From Pseudomonas kairouanensis (GTDB lineage: Bacteria > Pseudomonadota > Gammaproteobacteria > Pseudomonadales > Pseudomonadaceae), in assembly GCF_004682055.1 (NCBI RefSeq), contig NZ_QUZU01000002.1:62001-126000 (forward strand): a stretch of 64,000 bases of DNA, read 5' to 3'. The notes beneath the pieces are model-generated. The model was not told the origin of the DNA. It was given only the letters and a program-made list of their open reading frames with translations, and did not search any database. A program made the position numbers and the translations under genes. Below, one piece after another: positions 27,655 to 36,575 of the stretch (its first letter is position 1; every line of letters starts with the position of its first letter).

Positions 27655-28692
27655 TCAGCGCTGCTCACTCTCATACCGGTCCAACGTATCGCTGGCAATC
27701 TCCCGCCCCAACGCGATCAACTCCGGTGCCTTGTAGAACTCGAAAAAACGGCACACGCGCTTTGGCACGTTGATCAGCACATCCGGCGGGTACCCGGCGA
27801 TCTTGTACTGCGCCAGGGACGTCTGCATCACCTCGAAACTCTGGTTGATCAAGTCCAGCAGTGACGCGGGCCCCACGTTATCGATGATGAATGAACCGGT
27901 TGCCGACTTCGGTGCGCCTGCTTTTTCCGGCGCGGCGGCCGGTTGCTGGGACTCAGGTTCGGCCGACTCCAGCCACGGATTGATTTCCGCCGCTTCAGCC
28001 TGCAAGGCCTCCTGCTCCAACTTCATCAGTTGCTCTGCCTGTTTACGGCGAAACGGCAGGTGCGAACCCAGGGATTTCGCCAGGTTGTTGAAGCGGCTCT
28101 TGAACGCCGGCGGGCGTTGAATCACGGGTAATTGATAGTGCTTCTGGTTGGTGGCGTTGAGGTTGACCGCGATGATCAAGTCACAGTGGCTCGACACCAC
28201 CGGCACGATGGGCAGCGGGTTGAGCAGGCCGCCATCCACCAGCATGCGGTTGCCCTGCATCACCGGGGTGAACAGGCTGGGAATCGCCGCCGAGGCGCGC
28301 ATGGCCTGGTGCAGGCAACCTTCCTGGAACCAGATTTCCTGTTGGTTGGTAAGGTCGGTGGCGACGGCTGTGTAGGGGATGCGCAGTTCCTCGATATTGA
28401 GTTCACCGACGATCTTGCGGATTTGCCCGAAGACCTTCTCTCCGCGAATGGCCCCCAGGCGAAAACTCACATCGACCAGGCGCAGCACGTCCAGGTAGTC
28501 GAGGCTTTCGATCCAGTTTCGGTACTCGTCCAGTTTGCCGGCGGCGTAGATCCCGCCCACCACCGCGCCCATGGAACACCCTGCGACACACGCGATGTCG
28601 TAGCTGCGCCGCTCGATCTCCTCAATCACCCCGATATGGGCGTAGCCCCGTGCGCCGCCGGAGCCCAGTACCAAGGCAACACGTTTTTTCAT
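27655..28692 (-). CDS. Patatin-like phospholipase (RssA-like)
   Basis: The 345-residue protein has the patatin oxyanion loop LGSGGARGYAHIGVIEE, the nucleophile motif GCSMGAVVGG (GxSxG, Ser near residue 43), and the VDGGLLNPLPI catalytic Asp (DGG). These define a Ser-Asp dyad acyl hydrolase. An insert rich in Gln, Ala and Pro (about residues 235-275) separates the catalytic domain from a conserved C-terminal part (ASLLDLINQSFEVMQTSLAQ). The likely activity is cytoplasmic phospholipid or lysophospholipid hydrolysis. GGGGAGG lies ahead of the ATG. The gene is convergent with kdpE. Confidence 0.88.
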   Translation of the reverse strand: MKKRVALVLGSGGARGYAHIGVIEEIERRSYDIACVAGCSMGAVVGGIYAAGKLDEYRNWIESLDYLDVLRLVDVSFRLGAIRGEKVFGQIRKIVGELNIEELRIPYTAVATDLTNQQEIWFQEGCLHQAMRASAAIPSLFTPVMQGNRMLVDGGLLNPLPIVPVVSSHCDLIIAVNLNATNQKHYQLPVIQRPPAFKSRFNNLAKSLGSHLPFRRKQAEQLMKLEQEALQAEAAEINPWLESAEPESQQPAAAPEKAGAPKSATGSFIIDNVGPASLLDLINQSFEVMQTSLAQYKIAGYPPDVLINVPKRVCRFFEFYKAPELIALGREIASDTLDRYESEQR

Positions 28693-28910
28693 GGTCCATG
28701 TCCTCCCCAAGCCAGGCGCCCACAATGCGCCTTTTAAGGGGGCGCCTTCAATCGCCGGAGGTGTCTACACTATTTTTCCAGAATAGCCACGGTACTCGGG
28801 TATGCTCTGGCAATAGGTACGATCGATTTCAGGCTAAGGACAAGGCACTTTTCAATGTAGGCAACGTCTACAACGTACGACTGTTTTTTCTTTATTTTGA
28901 GGTGTCATCG

Positions 28911-29189
28911 ATGAAAGCCTGGATGTGTGTACCCGTGATCGTGTTGGCCTTGGCCGGTTGCGCCGGGAAAACTGCGTACCGCGACAGCTGTGGCACCCAG
29001 TTGGATGCTGCCTGGCATGAACTGGACCTGGCCAAGGCCGAAGGTTTCGCCGGCACGGTCAGCTACTCCAAGGCCCTGTCCCTGTTGACTGGCGCCAAGA
29101 CCCAGCAACAATTCGAAGCGTTTGAAGGCTGTGCCAACAAGGCTGAGAAAGCACGTTTCTACATTCGCGAGTCGCGCGCCGGGCGTTAA
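28911..29189 (+). CDS. Small lipoprotein of unknown function
   Basis: The 92-residue precursor has a type II signal peptide ending LALAGC, with the lipidated Cys at position 17, so the mature form is a ~76-residue lipoprotein. The mature part has two more Cys residues (DSCGTQ and FEGCANK) that could form a disulphide, and a mostly helical pattern. GAGGTG precedes the ATG. I do not recognise a family. It starts a + strand run continuing with the CHAD gene. Confidence 0.75.
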   Translation: MKAWMCVPVIVLALAGCAGKTAYRDSCGTQLDAAWHELDLAKAEGFAGTVSYSKALSLLTGAKTQQQFEAFEGCANKAEKARFYIRESRAGR

Positions 29190-29233
29190 CCGGTAATGGC
29201 GGGTAGGATTTTTCATCAGAAGGTGAGGGCAGG

Positions 29234-29995
29234 ATGTCAGCGTTGGTCGATCAGTTAGTCGCTCAGGTCATTGGCCTGGAAGTAGGGATACTGAGCTGCC
29301 AGGCTCGCCTCGCCGCCGTCACCGATGATGAGGCCTTGCACGACCTGCGCACCACCGTGCGGCGTCTGCGCAGCCTGTTGCGCCCTCTGCGTGGGCTGCC
29401 GGGGGTTGAGCAGCTTGAGTCGTCCGCCAGCAACGTGGGCCAACTGACCACGCCGCTGCGCGACCGTGAGGTGCTGGCGGCGTATTTGCACCAGCACGGC
29501 TATCACGACGCAGCGGATCGGCGCCTGCGCTTGCAACCCGAGGCCTATCGCCAAGTGGCGCAAAGCCCTGAACTCGCGCATTTGCTGCTGATCCTCGATG
29601 CCTTCCCACGCTTTATCCGCGCCTCCCAGCACCAAAAACTGCTCAAGGGCCTGCGCCCGCGCATCGAGAAGCGCCTGGCCAAGCAATGGAAGGCGCTCGA
29701 CACAGCGCTGAAAGATCCCGGCCATGATCGCCATCGCCTGCGCTTGTTGATCAAACGCGTGCGTTACGCCGCAGAAGCCTATCCCGAACTGGACAAACTC
29801 CCCACCCATGCCATGCCTCGCTTGAAGAAAGCCCAAAGCGCCCTGGGTGACTGGCACGACTGCTGGCAGTGGCTGGCGCAAGCCGAGCACCAACCGGATC
29901 TGCAGCCCTGCGTTGCGGTATGGCAGCGCACCATGGCCAAGGCCGAAGGGCGGGCAGACCGCGTACTGGATAAGCTCAGCGCCGATTGTTTCTAG
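29234..29995 (+). CDS. CHAD domain protein
   Basis: The 253-residue protein is a CHAD domain: an all-helical fold with conserved His and Arg residues, seen in EALHDLRTTVRRLRSLLRP near residue 40 and DRHRLRLLIKRVRYAAEAY near 160-178. CHAD proteins bind inorganic polyphosphate, using the basic residues of such repeats. There is no attached CYTH domain and no polyphosphate kinase nearby. It follows a lipoprotein gene by 44 bases and may be co-transcribed. Confidence 0.85.
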   Translation: MSALVDQLVAQVIGLEVGILSCQARLAAVTDDEALHDLRTTVRRLRSLLRPLRGLPGVEQLESSASNVGQLTTPLRDREVLAAYLHQHGYHDAADRRLRLQPEAYRQVAQSPELAHLLLILDAFPRFIRASQHQKLLKGLRPRIEKRLAKQWKALDTALKDPGHDRHRLRLLIKRVRYAAEAYPELDKLPTHAMPRLKKAQSALGDWHDCWQWLAQAEHQPDLQPCVAVWQRTMAKAEGRADRVLDKLSADCF

Positions 29996-30085
29996 ATCGG
30001 TCCGGTTTTTGGCCGGAATAAGCGCTGTGCCTGCCGGGTGTGATGGTTAAGATCCCCCATCCGTTCTGTTTGATCTGAGGTCACC

Positions 30086-30883
30086 ATGGGTTTTAGTGAT
30101 TTGCTCGATGCCGTCCGTAGCAACCCGCTGGACGTCACCATCCCCGCTGAGTGGGCCCAGGGCCGTGCCTCTTTTGGTGGCTTGGTCGCCGCGTTGCAGT
30201 ACGAAGCCTTGCGCGCCCAGGTCCCGGAAGGCAGAGGGCTGCGTTCGCTGGCGATCACCTTTGTGGGCCCCGTGGCGCCGGATGTATCGGCCAGCTATCA
30301 AGTTGAAGTGCTGCGCGAAGGCAAGGCTGTCAGCCAATTGCTTGGCCGGGTTGTGCAAAACGGTGAAGTGGCGACCTTGGTACAGGCCAGCTTTGGCGCG
30401 TCCCGTGAGTCCGAGATCGACGTTGCCGCAGAACCTGCGCCGGTGTTCAAGCATTGGGATGAATGCCAGGAACTGCCGTATATCAAGGGCGTCACGCCGG
30501 AGTTCATGCGACACCTGGCGATGCGCTGGAGCGTTGGTGGCCTGCCGTTCACCGGTAACAAGTCCCGCGACATGGGCGGCTGGGTTCGCCTGCGGGGCGA
30601 TGTGAAGGAAGAGCCGCTGACCGAAGCGCATATTCTCGCCCTGGTCGATGCCTGGCCACCGTCGGTGCTACCGCACCTGAAAAAGCCGGCACCCGGCAGC
30701 ACCCTGACCTGGACTATCGAATTTATTCAACCGCTGCAAACCCTCACCACGCTGGACTGGTGTCAGTATCAAGTCAGCATCGAACATGCTCGCGATGGCT
30801 ATGGCCACGCCTCTGCCGCACTGTGGAGCCCGAGTGGTGACTTGATCGCCATCAGCCGCCAGACTGTAGTGGTGTTCGGCTGA
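30086..30883 (+). CDS. Acyl-CoA thioesterase, double hotdog (TesB-like) family
   Basis: The 265-residue protein has the tandem hotdog layout of the TesB/YbgC-like thioesterase family. The N-terminal hotdog starts WAQGRASFGGLVAALQYEAL. The C-terminal hotdog contains TWTIEFIQPLQTLTTLDW and ASAALWSPSGDLIAISRQ. It probably hydrolyses medium or long acyl-CoA in the cytoplasm. CTGAGGTCACC precedes the ATG. It is convergent with the small membrane protein gene, whose end lies three bases away. Confidence 0.8.
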   Translation: MGFSDLLDAVRSNPLDVTIPAEWAQGRASFGGLVAALQYEALRAQVPEGRGLRSLAITFVGPVAPDVSASYQVEVLREGKAVSQLLGRVVQNGEVATLVQASFGASRESEIDVAAEPAPVFKHWDECQELPYIKGVTPEFMRHLAMRWSVGGLPFTGNKSRDMGGWVRLRGDVKEEPLTEAHILALVDAWPPSVLPHLKKPAPGSTLTWTIEFIQPLQTLTTLDWCQYQVSIEHARDGYGHASAALWSPSGDLIAISRQTVVVFG

Positions 30884-30886
30884 GCC

Positions 30887-31138
30887 TCAGAACGAGTGAC
30901 TGTCTTTGGCTTCCATATTACGGCCGTGGCGTTGCAGCGCCACGCCAGCCAACACACCCACAACCCCTACCGCGACGCTTGCCAGGCTGAGGCTGAATAC
31001 CCCGGAAACAATCAACAGAAAGCCGGTGATCAACAGCGGCACCGCAATCAACTGCAACGCCAAGTTGGTCGGGTGCTGGTGATTGTGGGGTTGGTTGCGC
31101 CATTGCCAGGCGGGGAGATTGGAGTGACGTTTGCCCAT
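30887..31138 (-). CDS. Small membrane protein with HPTN motif
   Basis: The ATG at 31136-31138 gives 83 residues. A polar N-terminus with WQWRNQPHNHQHPTN is followed by two hydrophobic helices (LALQLIAVPLLITGFLLIVS and a second one ending LQRHG). The HPTNLALQLIAVPL pattern recalls the N-terminal part of Mpo1-like and related pseudomonad membrane proteins, which are usually longer, so this may be a shortened form. Function is unknown. It is convergent with the thioesterase gene. Confidence 0.6.
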   Translation of the reverse strand: MGKRHSNLPAWQWRNQPHNHQHPTNLALQLIAVPLLITGFLLIVSGVFSLSLASVAVGVVGVLAGVALQRHGRNMEAKDSHSF

Positions 31139-31257
31139 GATGAAAAATCCTCTGTCCGTTGAAACAACTTGAACAGAGTTTAGGTGGGGGGATGCAGATC
31201 TTCGAATCAAGGTTTGCTATGGGGTTCATAGAGCCTGCGCACGGGAGCTAGGAAACG

Positions 31258-31662
31258 CTAGAAAAAATAATCATCTGGGCCATTTATGTAGACATTCGGG
31301 TCGCAAAGTGAAATGAATTTGGCTTTGAATTCGATTAGAGCGTTGCTGTTTTTTGCTTGAAAGCAGAATTGATCATTTTCCTTCGTGATACTCACAGAAA
31401 AGACTTCTCTGACTGGTATGTTCTGTATTTTCAGATCACGAATGCCGTGGCAGTCAATCCCCATTCTGCAAGTGTTGTAGCCTTTCCCTTCCCATTTTTT
31501 TGGTAAAAAATCTGGAAAGTCAGGGATGTCGAACCCTATGCCCAAGGACGGCCTATCGTTTTCTATTTGGAGAGAAAACAGGGCGATTTTTCCAATTGCT
31601 ATTGGTTGGCTAAATAATTTTTCAAAAAAAATATTTTGCTCTAGTTCATTCCAATATTTCAT
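31258..31662 (-). CDS. Cognate immunity protein of the Rhs toxin
   Basis: The 134-residue acidic, AT-rich gene starts inside the last codon of the Rhs toxin gene (ATGA overlap), the usual place for the immunity gene of a polymorphic toxin. The protein (MKYWNELEQNIFF at the start, GFDIPDFPDFLPKKW in the middle) has no signal peptide, so it would act in the cytoplasm against a nuclease tip. It looks somewhat like the Imm50 family, but that assignment is weak. Immunity function is inferred from position and size. Confidence 0.7.
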   Translation of the reverse strand: MKYWNELEQNIFFEKLFSQPIAIGKIALFSLQIENDRPSLGIGFDIPDFPDFLPKKWEGKGYNTCRMGIDCHGIRDLKIQNIPVREVFSVSITKENDQFCFQAKNSNALIEFKAKFISLCDPNVYINGPDDYFF

Positions 31663-34600
31663 CTGTTGCCTCTGAACTCGTAATGTTCTTTAGTTCCGGA
31701 AATATGACCGTTTCGGGGCTTTTCAATGGGGCGTAAGTTGAAATGTGTTTTTTGATCTCCAATTCCGTCTGCTCTCCCAAATGTGTGCCCGGCAGAATGG
31801 TCCTGGATGAGAACCTTAGAGCCATCTGCTCTTGTAAATTGATACACCCGTGTATTAATCGTCCTGCCATTTTCATCCAATATATTGTCGTCATTCAAAT
31901 CAGTCATTTTTTCTGTTTTGTACTGTGATGTTCTTCCAGATTTAGGGTGTGTTGTCACATCGGGTTGTTGATTCATCGGTATACCAGCGTCCCTTTTTGC
32001 TTCCCTAAATGCGCCTTTTCGAGATACGTCAGGTACACCTGGCTCAGTTGGTAAAGCGCAGTTTTGTTTTTTCTTACCTGAACCAGGGCAGTTGGCGTTA
32101 AGTCCTAGCGGATCGATCCATCCTGTAGGGTTGGGCACGTACTGGTACGTGTTAATCCCACCCGCCAGCTTCACTGGATCAGGTGTCAGATAGCGACCAA
32201 TATCCGGATTGTAGTAGCGATGGCGGTTGTAGTGCAGCCCGCTTTCCTGGTCGAAGTACTGGCCTTGGAAGCGCAGCGGGTTGTCGATTTTGGCGACATC
32301 GAGACGGGAGATTTCGCCGTAGGCGCGGTAATGCGCGGACCAGACGATTTCGCCGTCAGGAGCGGTGAGTTCTTGGGGCGTGCCGAGGTGGTCGAGTTGG
32401 TAGTGGTAGGGCTTTACTGTTTTTGGGCCAAAGCCTTCCAGCATTCCCAGTGGACGGAAGCTATCCGGTTCGTAGATATAACTGCGGTGTTGATCCTTGT
32501 GGTGCTCGGCAATCAGCTTGTCGCCTTGCCAGAAAAACTCCGTGGTGATGCCGTCGACGGTTTTGCTGATACGCCGCCCAAACGGGTCATAGCGATAGCT
32601 GGCATTTTGGCCGTTGGGTTTGGTGACCCCGATTAACCGATGCTGACAGTCGTAGCGGTACTCGGTGACGAGCTGATGGCCTTTGCCACGTCGCTCACGA
32701 ATCAGGTTACCGAAGGCGTCGTAGTCATAATGCTGATCACCCTGCATCAGCAGACGATTACCCGCCACGATGTCGGGGCCGGGGCGGTCTTGCATCAACA
32801 GGTTGCCCGCCGGGTCGTGGCCGAAGCGCTCTTGTAGGTCTTGGGAGTGGTCGGCGCGGGTCAGGCGGTTGAGTGGGTCGTACTGGTAAAGGTGTTCGCC
32901 TTTGCGGGTATCTAAGAGCCGGGTGAGGTTGCCGGTTTTGTCGTAGTCGTATTGGCGTTGGTAGAGGTAATGATCCTGCTGGGTGAGAGCGTGGGCGTGC
33001 AGGCGTTGTTGGTCGTCGTAGTGGTAATGGCTTAAGAGTTGGCCTTGTTGGCGTTGGTGTTCTTGGCCGGATTTGAATAGGTGTGAAGTGAGGACGTCGC
33101 CGTTTAGCTCGACGGTGGCGAGGTGGCCGCCCTTGGCGTGGTTGTAGGTGACACGGTTGTTATCCGGCAGGCGCAGCTTTTGAAGCTGGCCGCAGGCGTC
33201 GTAGCCGTAACGCAGAGTGCCCCAGCCTTGGTATTCAGCGGTGAGACGGTTTTGGTGGTCGTACTCGTAGGACAGCGCCCAGTGGCCGTCTTCGACGCTG
33301 AGGAGATTGCCCTGGCGGTCGTAGGCATAGTCGATAGCCTTTCCGTCAGGCAGGGTTTTTCGTACAAGGCGCCCGGCAAAGTCGCGTTGGTAACGGGTGA
33401 CTAGCTGACTGCCGTCATCACCGTGTTCGGTTTTTTCCTGCAGGTTGCCGTTGAGGTCGTAGACGTAGGCAGTACGTTGGCCGTCAAAACCCGTTTCCTG
33501 TTGAATCAGGCCGTTGGGGTGGTAATCCAGCCGATAGCTTTCGCCAACCTCATTTTCGATCTCGGTCAGCAGTATTCGGGTGTTGTCGTAGCGGTACTTA
33601 ACCTGGGTGCCATCGGCATTGATGCGACGGCTGATCAGGTGCAGGCCATCCGCGTATTCGTAGCGGGTGACGCGCCCGAGCTCATCGCGCTCGGCGGTGA
33701 TTTTTCCGTAGGGGTTGTAGCTGTATTCCCGCGTCAAACCGCCCGGTAGTACTACACGGATCAAGCGCCCAACGCTGTCCCACCGATACTCGGTCAGCGC
33801 GCCATGTTCGTCCTCACGGGCAATCTGCCGCCCAATATCGTCATAGCGATACCGCTTGATCCCACCATTGGGCAGTTGCTCCTCAAGCAACTGCCCGCGT
33901 TCATTCCAGACCAACCGCTGGCTGCTGTGATCGGGATACCAAACCCCAATCAACTGCCCATATTTGTTGTAGGTGTAATCGGTGATATGCCCATCAGGAT
34001 CGATCTTGCGCGTGATATCGCCCTGATCATTGCGCTCATATTTCCAAACGGCTTCACCGCGCCGTACCACCCGTACGAAGCCGTTGTGATGCTCGTAGGA
34101 AGTGGGCTCATCCTCCCCCGGAAACACCGCCACCAAACGCCCGGCATCGTCGTACTGATACGCCGTCACCGCCCCCAGCGGGTCTTGCTCAACCGTCAGC
34201 CGGCCGTTGTCATCGTAGGATTTGAAGTGCTGGGCACCATCCGGATCAACCCGCTGCACCAGTCGCGCCCGCTGGTCATGCACGTAGACTTCCTGGCTGC
34301 CATCAGCGTTAAACACCGTGACTCGGCCGTTGTCATCCCAGGTATACCGCGTGTCCATCTGCGAAAAACTGGCCCAATGCCGAACACATCGCGCCGCCTT
34401 GCCAGACCTTTCCCACGCCCAAAAGAAACTCGCCCCACCGGCCAAACCCCGTTCAAGAATGACGTGCTGCTCGTCGTAGCGATAAACCTCACTTTCGCCG
34501 ACAGCATTGGTCGCCGAAACCAACCTGCCAAGTGCGTCATAGGCGTAGGAAACAACGTTCTGCTCGGTGACCCAGACGTAGGGCTCATAGTCCTTGGCCC

Positions 34601-36377
34601 GCTGAATCTGGTACTCCACCGCGACGATTCGACCGAGCGAGTAGCGCAAGAACAACGAGCGCCCAACCCCGTTATCCACCCGCTCAATACGCCCCGAATA
34701 ATCCCGGGAAATGCGCAGCCGATTGCCATACGCATCGCTGATCGCCGTCAGCGCACCGTTAACGAAATGGTAGAAACGCGACGCCTGCGCCAGCACCAAT
34801 TCATCCGGCAAATCCCCCAGATAAATCGCCACTTCGGCCAAGCTATTGGTAATCGCCGGCCGAGCAGTGGTCGGCAAGGGCAGGGCAGTCGAGCGATTCT
34901 CATGATCGGTCCACACCACCGAATCACCCGCAACCGAAAGCCGATGCGCCAGCGAGTGACTCCAACCAAACCCCAAGCCGCAATCCACTTCCACGGCACT
35001 GGTGCGATACAACCGGCTCCACTCAAACGGCAAAATCCCGTCCAGTGCTCCATCCACCAGGGTTAGCAGTTCCTCCCCGGTGACCATCGACACCGGACAG
35101 CCATTGGTCGCGGTTTTATCAGCACTTGAAGCGGCATCCCCGTGCGGGTTTTTCCCCGAAATAGGTACGTCATCCAGGTGCTCCTGCCGAACCAACGCAG
35201 TCCTCTGCACGACCTTATCCCGCGCCATCGCCACCGGGTTCGAAACCAACTCATCCCCAGCCCTCATCGGCACTGCCGGAATGGCCTTGATCGGCGTCGC
35301 CCGCCCTCCGAGCAACAAGGGTTTAGCCACGTCCACATGGGGTTGCAAAGGCGGTCCGCCCAACCGATCCGCCAGCCTCTCCAGCCACTTGCGTGCCCGT
35401 CCGGACTTGATATGGCCCAGCACTTGCGCGCCCAGGCGAATCCGCACGCCCATGCCCCGTGTCGCCCAGATCAGAAACAGGTTGATCAGCACTTCGCCGG
35501 TAATCTCACCGACCACTTCAAACATTTGCGGGGGTGGCAGCATGCGCAGCCAGGCGACCATGGCGGACAGGTAAATGAACAACAGCGGCTCATCACTGAG
35601 CACCAACAAACCGCTGGCGATGGCGTCTTTGCCCAGTTTCAGCAGTTCATCCAGTTCGGCCTGGGAGATGTAGTGCCGCAACTTCTCACTGTTGGCCTTG
35701 AGATCCGCCAGCAGGTCATACAACTGCGTGAGGTTGTCCCAAAGGTTGTAGAGCGCCTTGGCGATCCCGCTTGAAAATGCCAGGCCCTGCATCGCGCTGC
35801 GTTCCAGCGGCGTGGTGTGGGCAAAGTCGTTCCACAGCGGCTTAAACGTTTTGATCCATTCATCGCGCAGATGAATGTCCAGGCCCTTGATCACCGACTG
35901 ATAAGACGCATACAGCGCCCTGACGTGATCCTTGGAAACGTTGGGGTAGAAGGTGATTTGGTAGCGCTGGTCGCGGGTGCAGTCCTTGACCTCAAGAATG
36001 CCGCTGGCGCCGATGACGTGATGGGTCGGTGCGCCCATTGGGCTGCCGTCCGACGCGATGCCTTGCAGCATCACCGGGGTGTTGCCGATGGGCACGAATC
36101 GCGTGCTTTCGAACAGATGCACCAGGGTCAATGAGCCCTGGGCTTTGCAGAGGGCGACTGTGCGATGGGGCTTTTGGGACGAGGCTGGGGCTACAAGTGC
36201 GACTTCATCGCCGACCTTGAATACCTGCTCCACCTCAAGCGCAGAGGAGCTCCAGAAGCTTTCGGCCCACGCATCAAAGTCGTTCAGACAGGCGCGGAAA
36301 TCACGCAAGACGTTTTCAATGTCCGGCGTCTTGGCATCCATGGGGGCCAGGACCAGCCTGGCAATCACCGGGATCAA
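31659..36377 (-). CDS. Rhs-family polymorphic toxin with HNH/EndoVII-type nuclease tip
   Basis: From a TTG start the protein has 1572 residues; an ATG at 36341 would remove 12. Residues 1-420 are an N-terminal region with hydrophobic stretches (LLFIYLSAMVAWLRML and EVLINLFLIWATRGMG) but no recognisable PAAR motif. A DUF6531 domain starts near 425 (NGCPVSMVTGEELLTL). Dozens of YD repeats form the Rhs cage, ending near 1426 in GWIDPLGL. The last ~146 residues are the toxin: REAKRDAGIP, IQDHSAGHTFG, KTHFN and EHYEF fit the E-H-H-H pattern of HNH/Endonuclease VII toxins. The tip is AT-rich, which suggests exchange. Delivery is probably by type VI secretion. Confidence 0.9.
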   Translation of the reverse strand: MIPVIARLVLAPMDAKTPDIENVLRDFRACLNDFDAWAESFWSSSALEVEQVFKVGDEVALVAPASSQKPHRTVALCKAQGSLTLVHLFESTRFVPIGNTPVMLQGIASDGSPMGAPTHHVIGASGILEVKDCTRDQRYQITFYPNVSKDHVRALYASYQSVIKGLDIHLRDEWIKTFKPLWNDFAHTTPLERSAMQGLAFSSGIAKALYNLWDNLTQLYDLLADLKANSEKLRHYISQAELDELLKLGKDAIASGLLVLSDEPLLFIYLSAMVAWLRMLPPPQMFEVVGEITGEVLINLFLIWATRGMGVRIRLGAQVLGHIKSGRARKWLERLADRLGGPPLQPHVDVAKPLLLGGRATPIKAIPAVPMRAGDELVSNPVAMARDKVVQRTALVRQEHLDDVPISGKNPHGDAASSADKTATNGCPVSMVTGEELLTLVDGALDGILPFEWSRLYRTSAVEVDCGLGFGWSHSLAHRLSVAGDSVVWTDHENRSTALPLPTTARPAITNSLAEVAIYLGDLPDELVLAQASRFYHFVNGALTAISDAYGNRLRISRDYSGRIERVDNGVGRSLFLRYSLGRIVAVEYQIQRAKDYEPYVWVTEQNVVSYAYDALGRLVSATNAVGESEVYRYDEQHVILERGLAGGASFFWAWERSGKAARCVRHWASFSQMDTRYTWDDNGRVTVFNADGSQEVYVHDQRARLVQRVDPDGAQHFKSYDDNGRLTVEQDPLGAVTAYQYDDAGRLVAVFPGEDEPTSYEHHNGFVRVVRRGEAVWKYERNDQGDITRKIDPDGHITDYTYNKYGQLIGVWYPDHSSQRLVWNERGQLLEEQLPNGGIKRYRYDDIGRQIAREDEHGALTEYRWDSVGRLIRVVLPGGLTREYSYNPYGKITAERDELGRVTRYEYADGLHLISRRINADGTQVKYRYDNTRILLTEIENEVGESYRLDYHPNGLIQQETGFDGQRTAYVYDLNGNLQEKTEHGDDGSQLVTRYQRDFAGRLVRKTLPDGKAIDYAYDRQGNLLSVEDGHWALSYEYDHQNRLTAEYQGWGTLRYGYDACGQLQKLRLPDNNRVTYNHAKGGHLATVELNGDVLTSHLFKSGQEHQRQQGQLLSHYHYDDQQRLHAHALTQQDHYLYQRQYDYDKTGNLTRLLDTRKGEHLYQYDPLNRLTRADHSQDLQERFGHDPAGNLLMQDRPGPDIVAGNRLLMQGDQHYDYDAFGNLIRERRGKGHQLVTEYRYDCQHRLIGVTKPNGQNASYRYDPFGRRISKTVDGITTEFFWQGDKLIAEHHKDQHRSYIYEPDSFRPLGMLEGFGPKTVKPYHYQLDHLGTPQELTAPDGEIVWSAHYRAYGEISRLDVAKIDNPLRFQGQYFDQESGLHYNRHRYYNPDIGRYLTPDPVKLAGGINTYQYVPNPTGWIDPLGLNANCPGSGKKKQNCALPTEPGVPDVSRKGAFREAKRDAGIPMNQQPDVTTHPKSGRTSQYKTEKMTDLNDDNILDENGRTINTRVYQFTRADGSKVLIQDHSAGHTFGRADGIGDQKTHFNLRPIEKPRNGHISGTKEHYEFRGNR

Positions 36378-36575
36378 GACGTGGCCCTATTGAGTCGGGC
36401 ATTGAAAGAGAAGTGCATCGGCGGTCCCTCGCGCTGGTGGGTCAGGCGAGAGACTTTGGAGAGGTTGGTAGGGAAAAGAAGTCGGCGTTATTCGCCAGGA
36501 AAGCTAGGAAGTTTCGTCAAAACCTCGGGCAAACCGAGGTTCGGATGTAGGGGGAGGATTACAGGTCGAACAGTC

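Noticed and set aside
33804..35066. 420-residue + strand frame inside the Rhs gene
   Set aside because: It is antisense to the YD-repeat core; the repetitive translation mirrors the repeats and has no ribosome site or domain.
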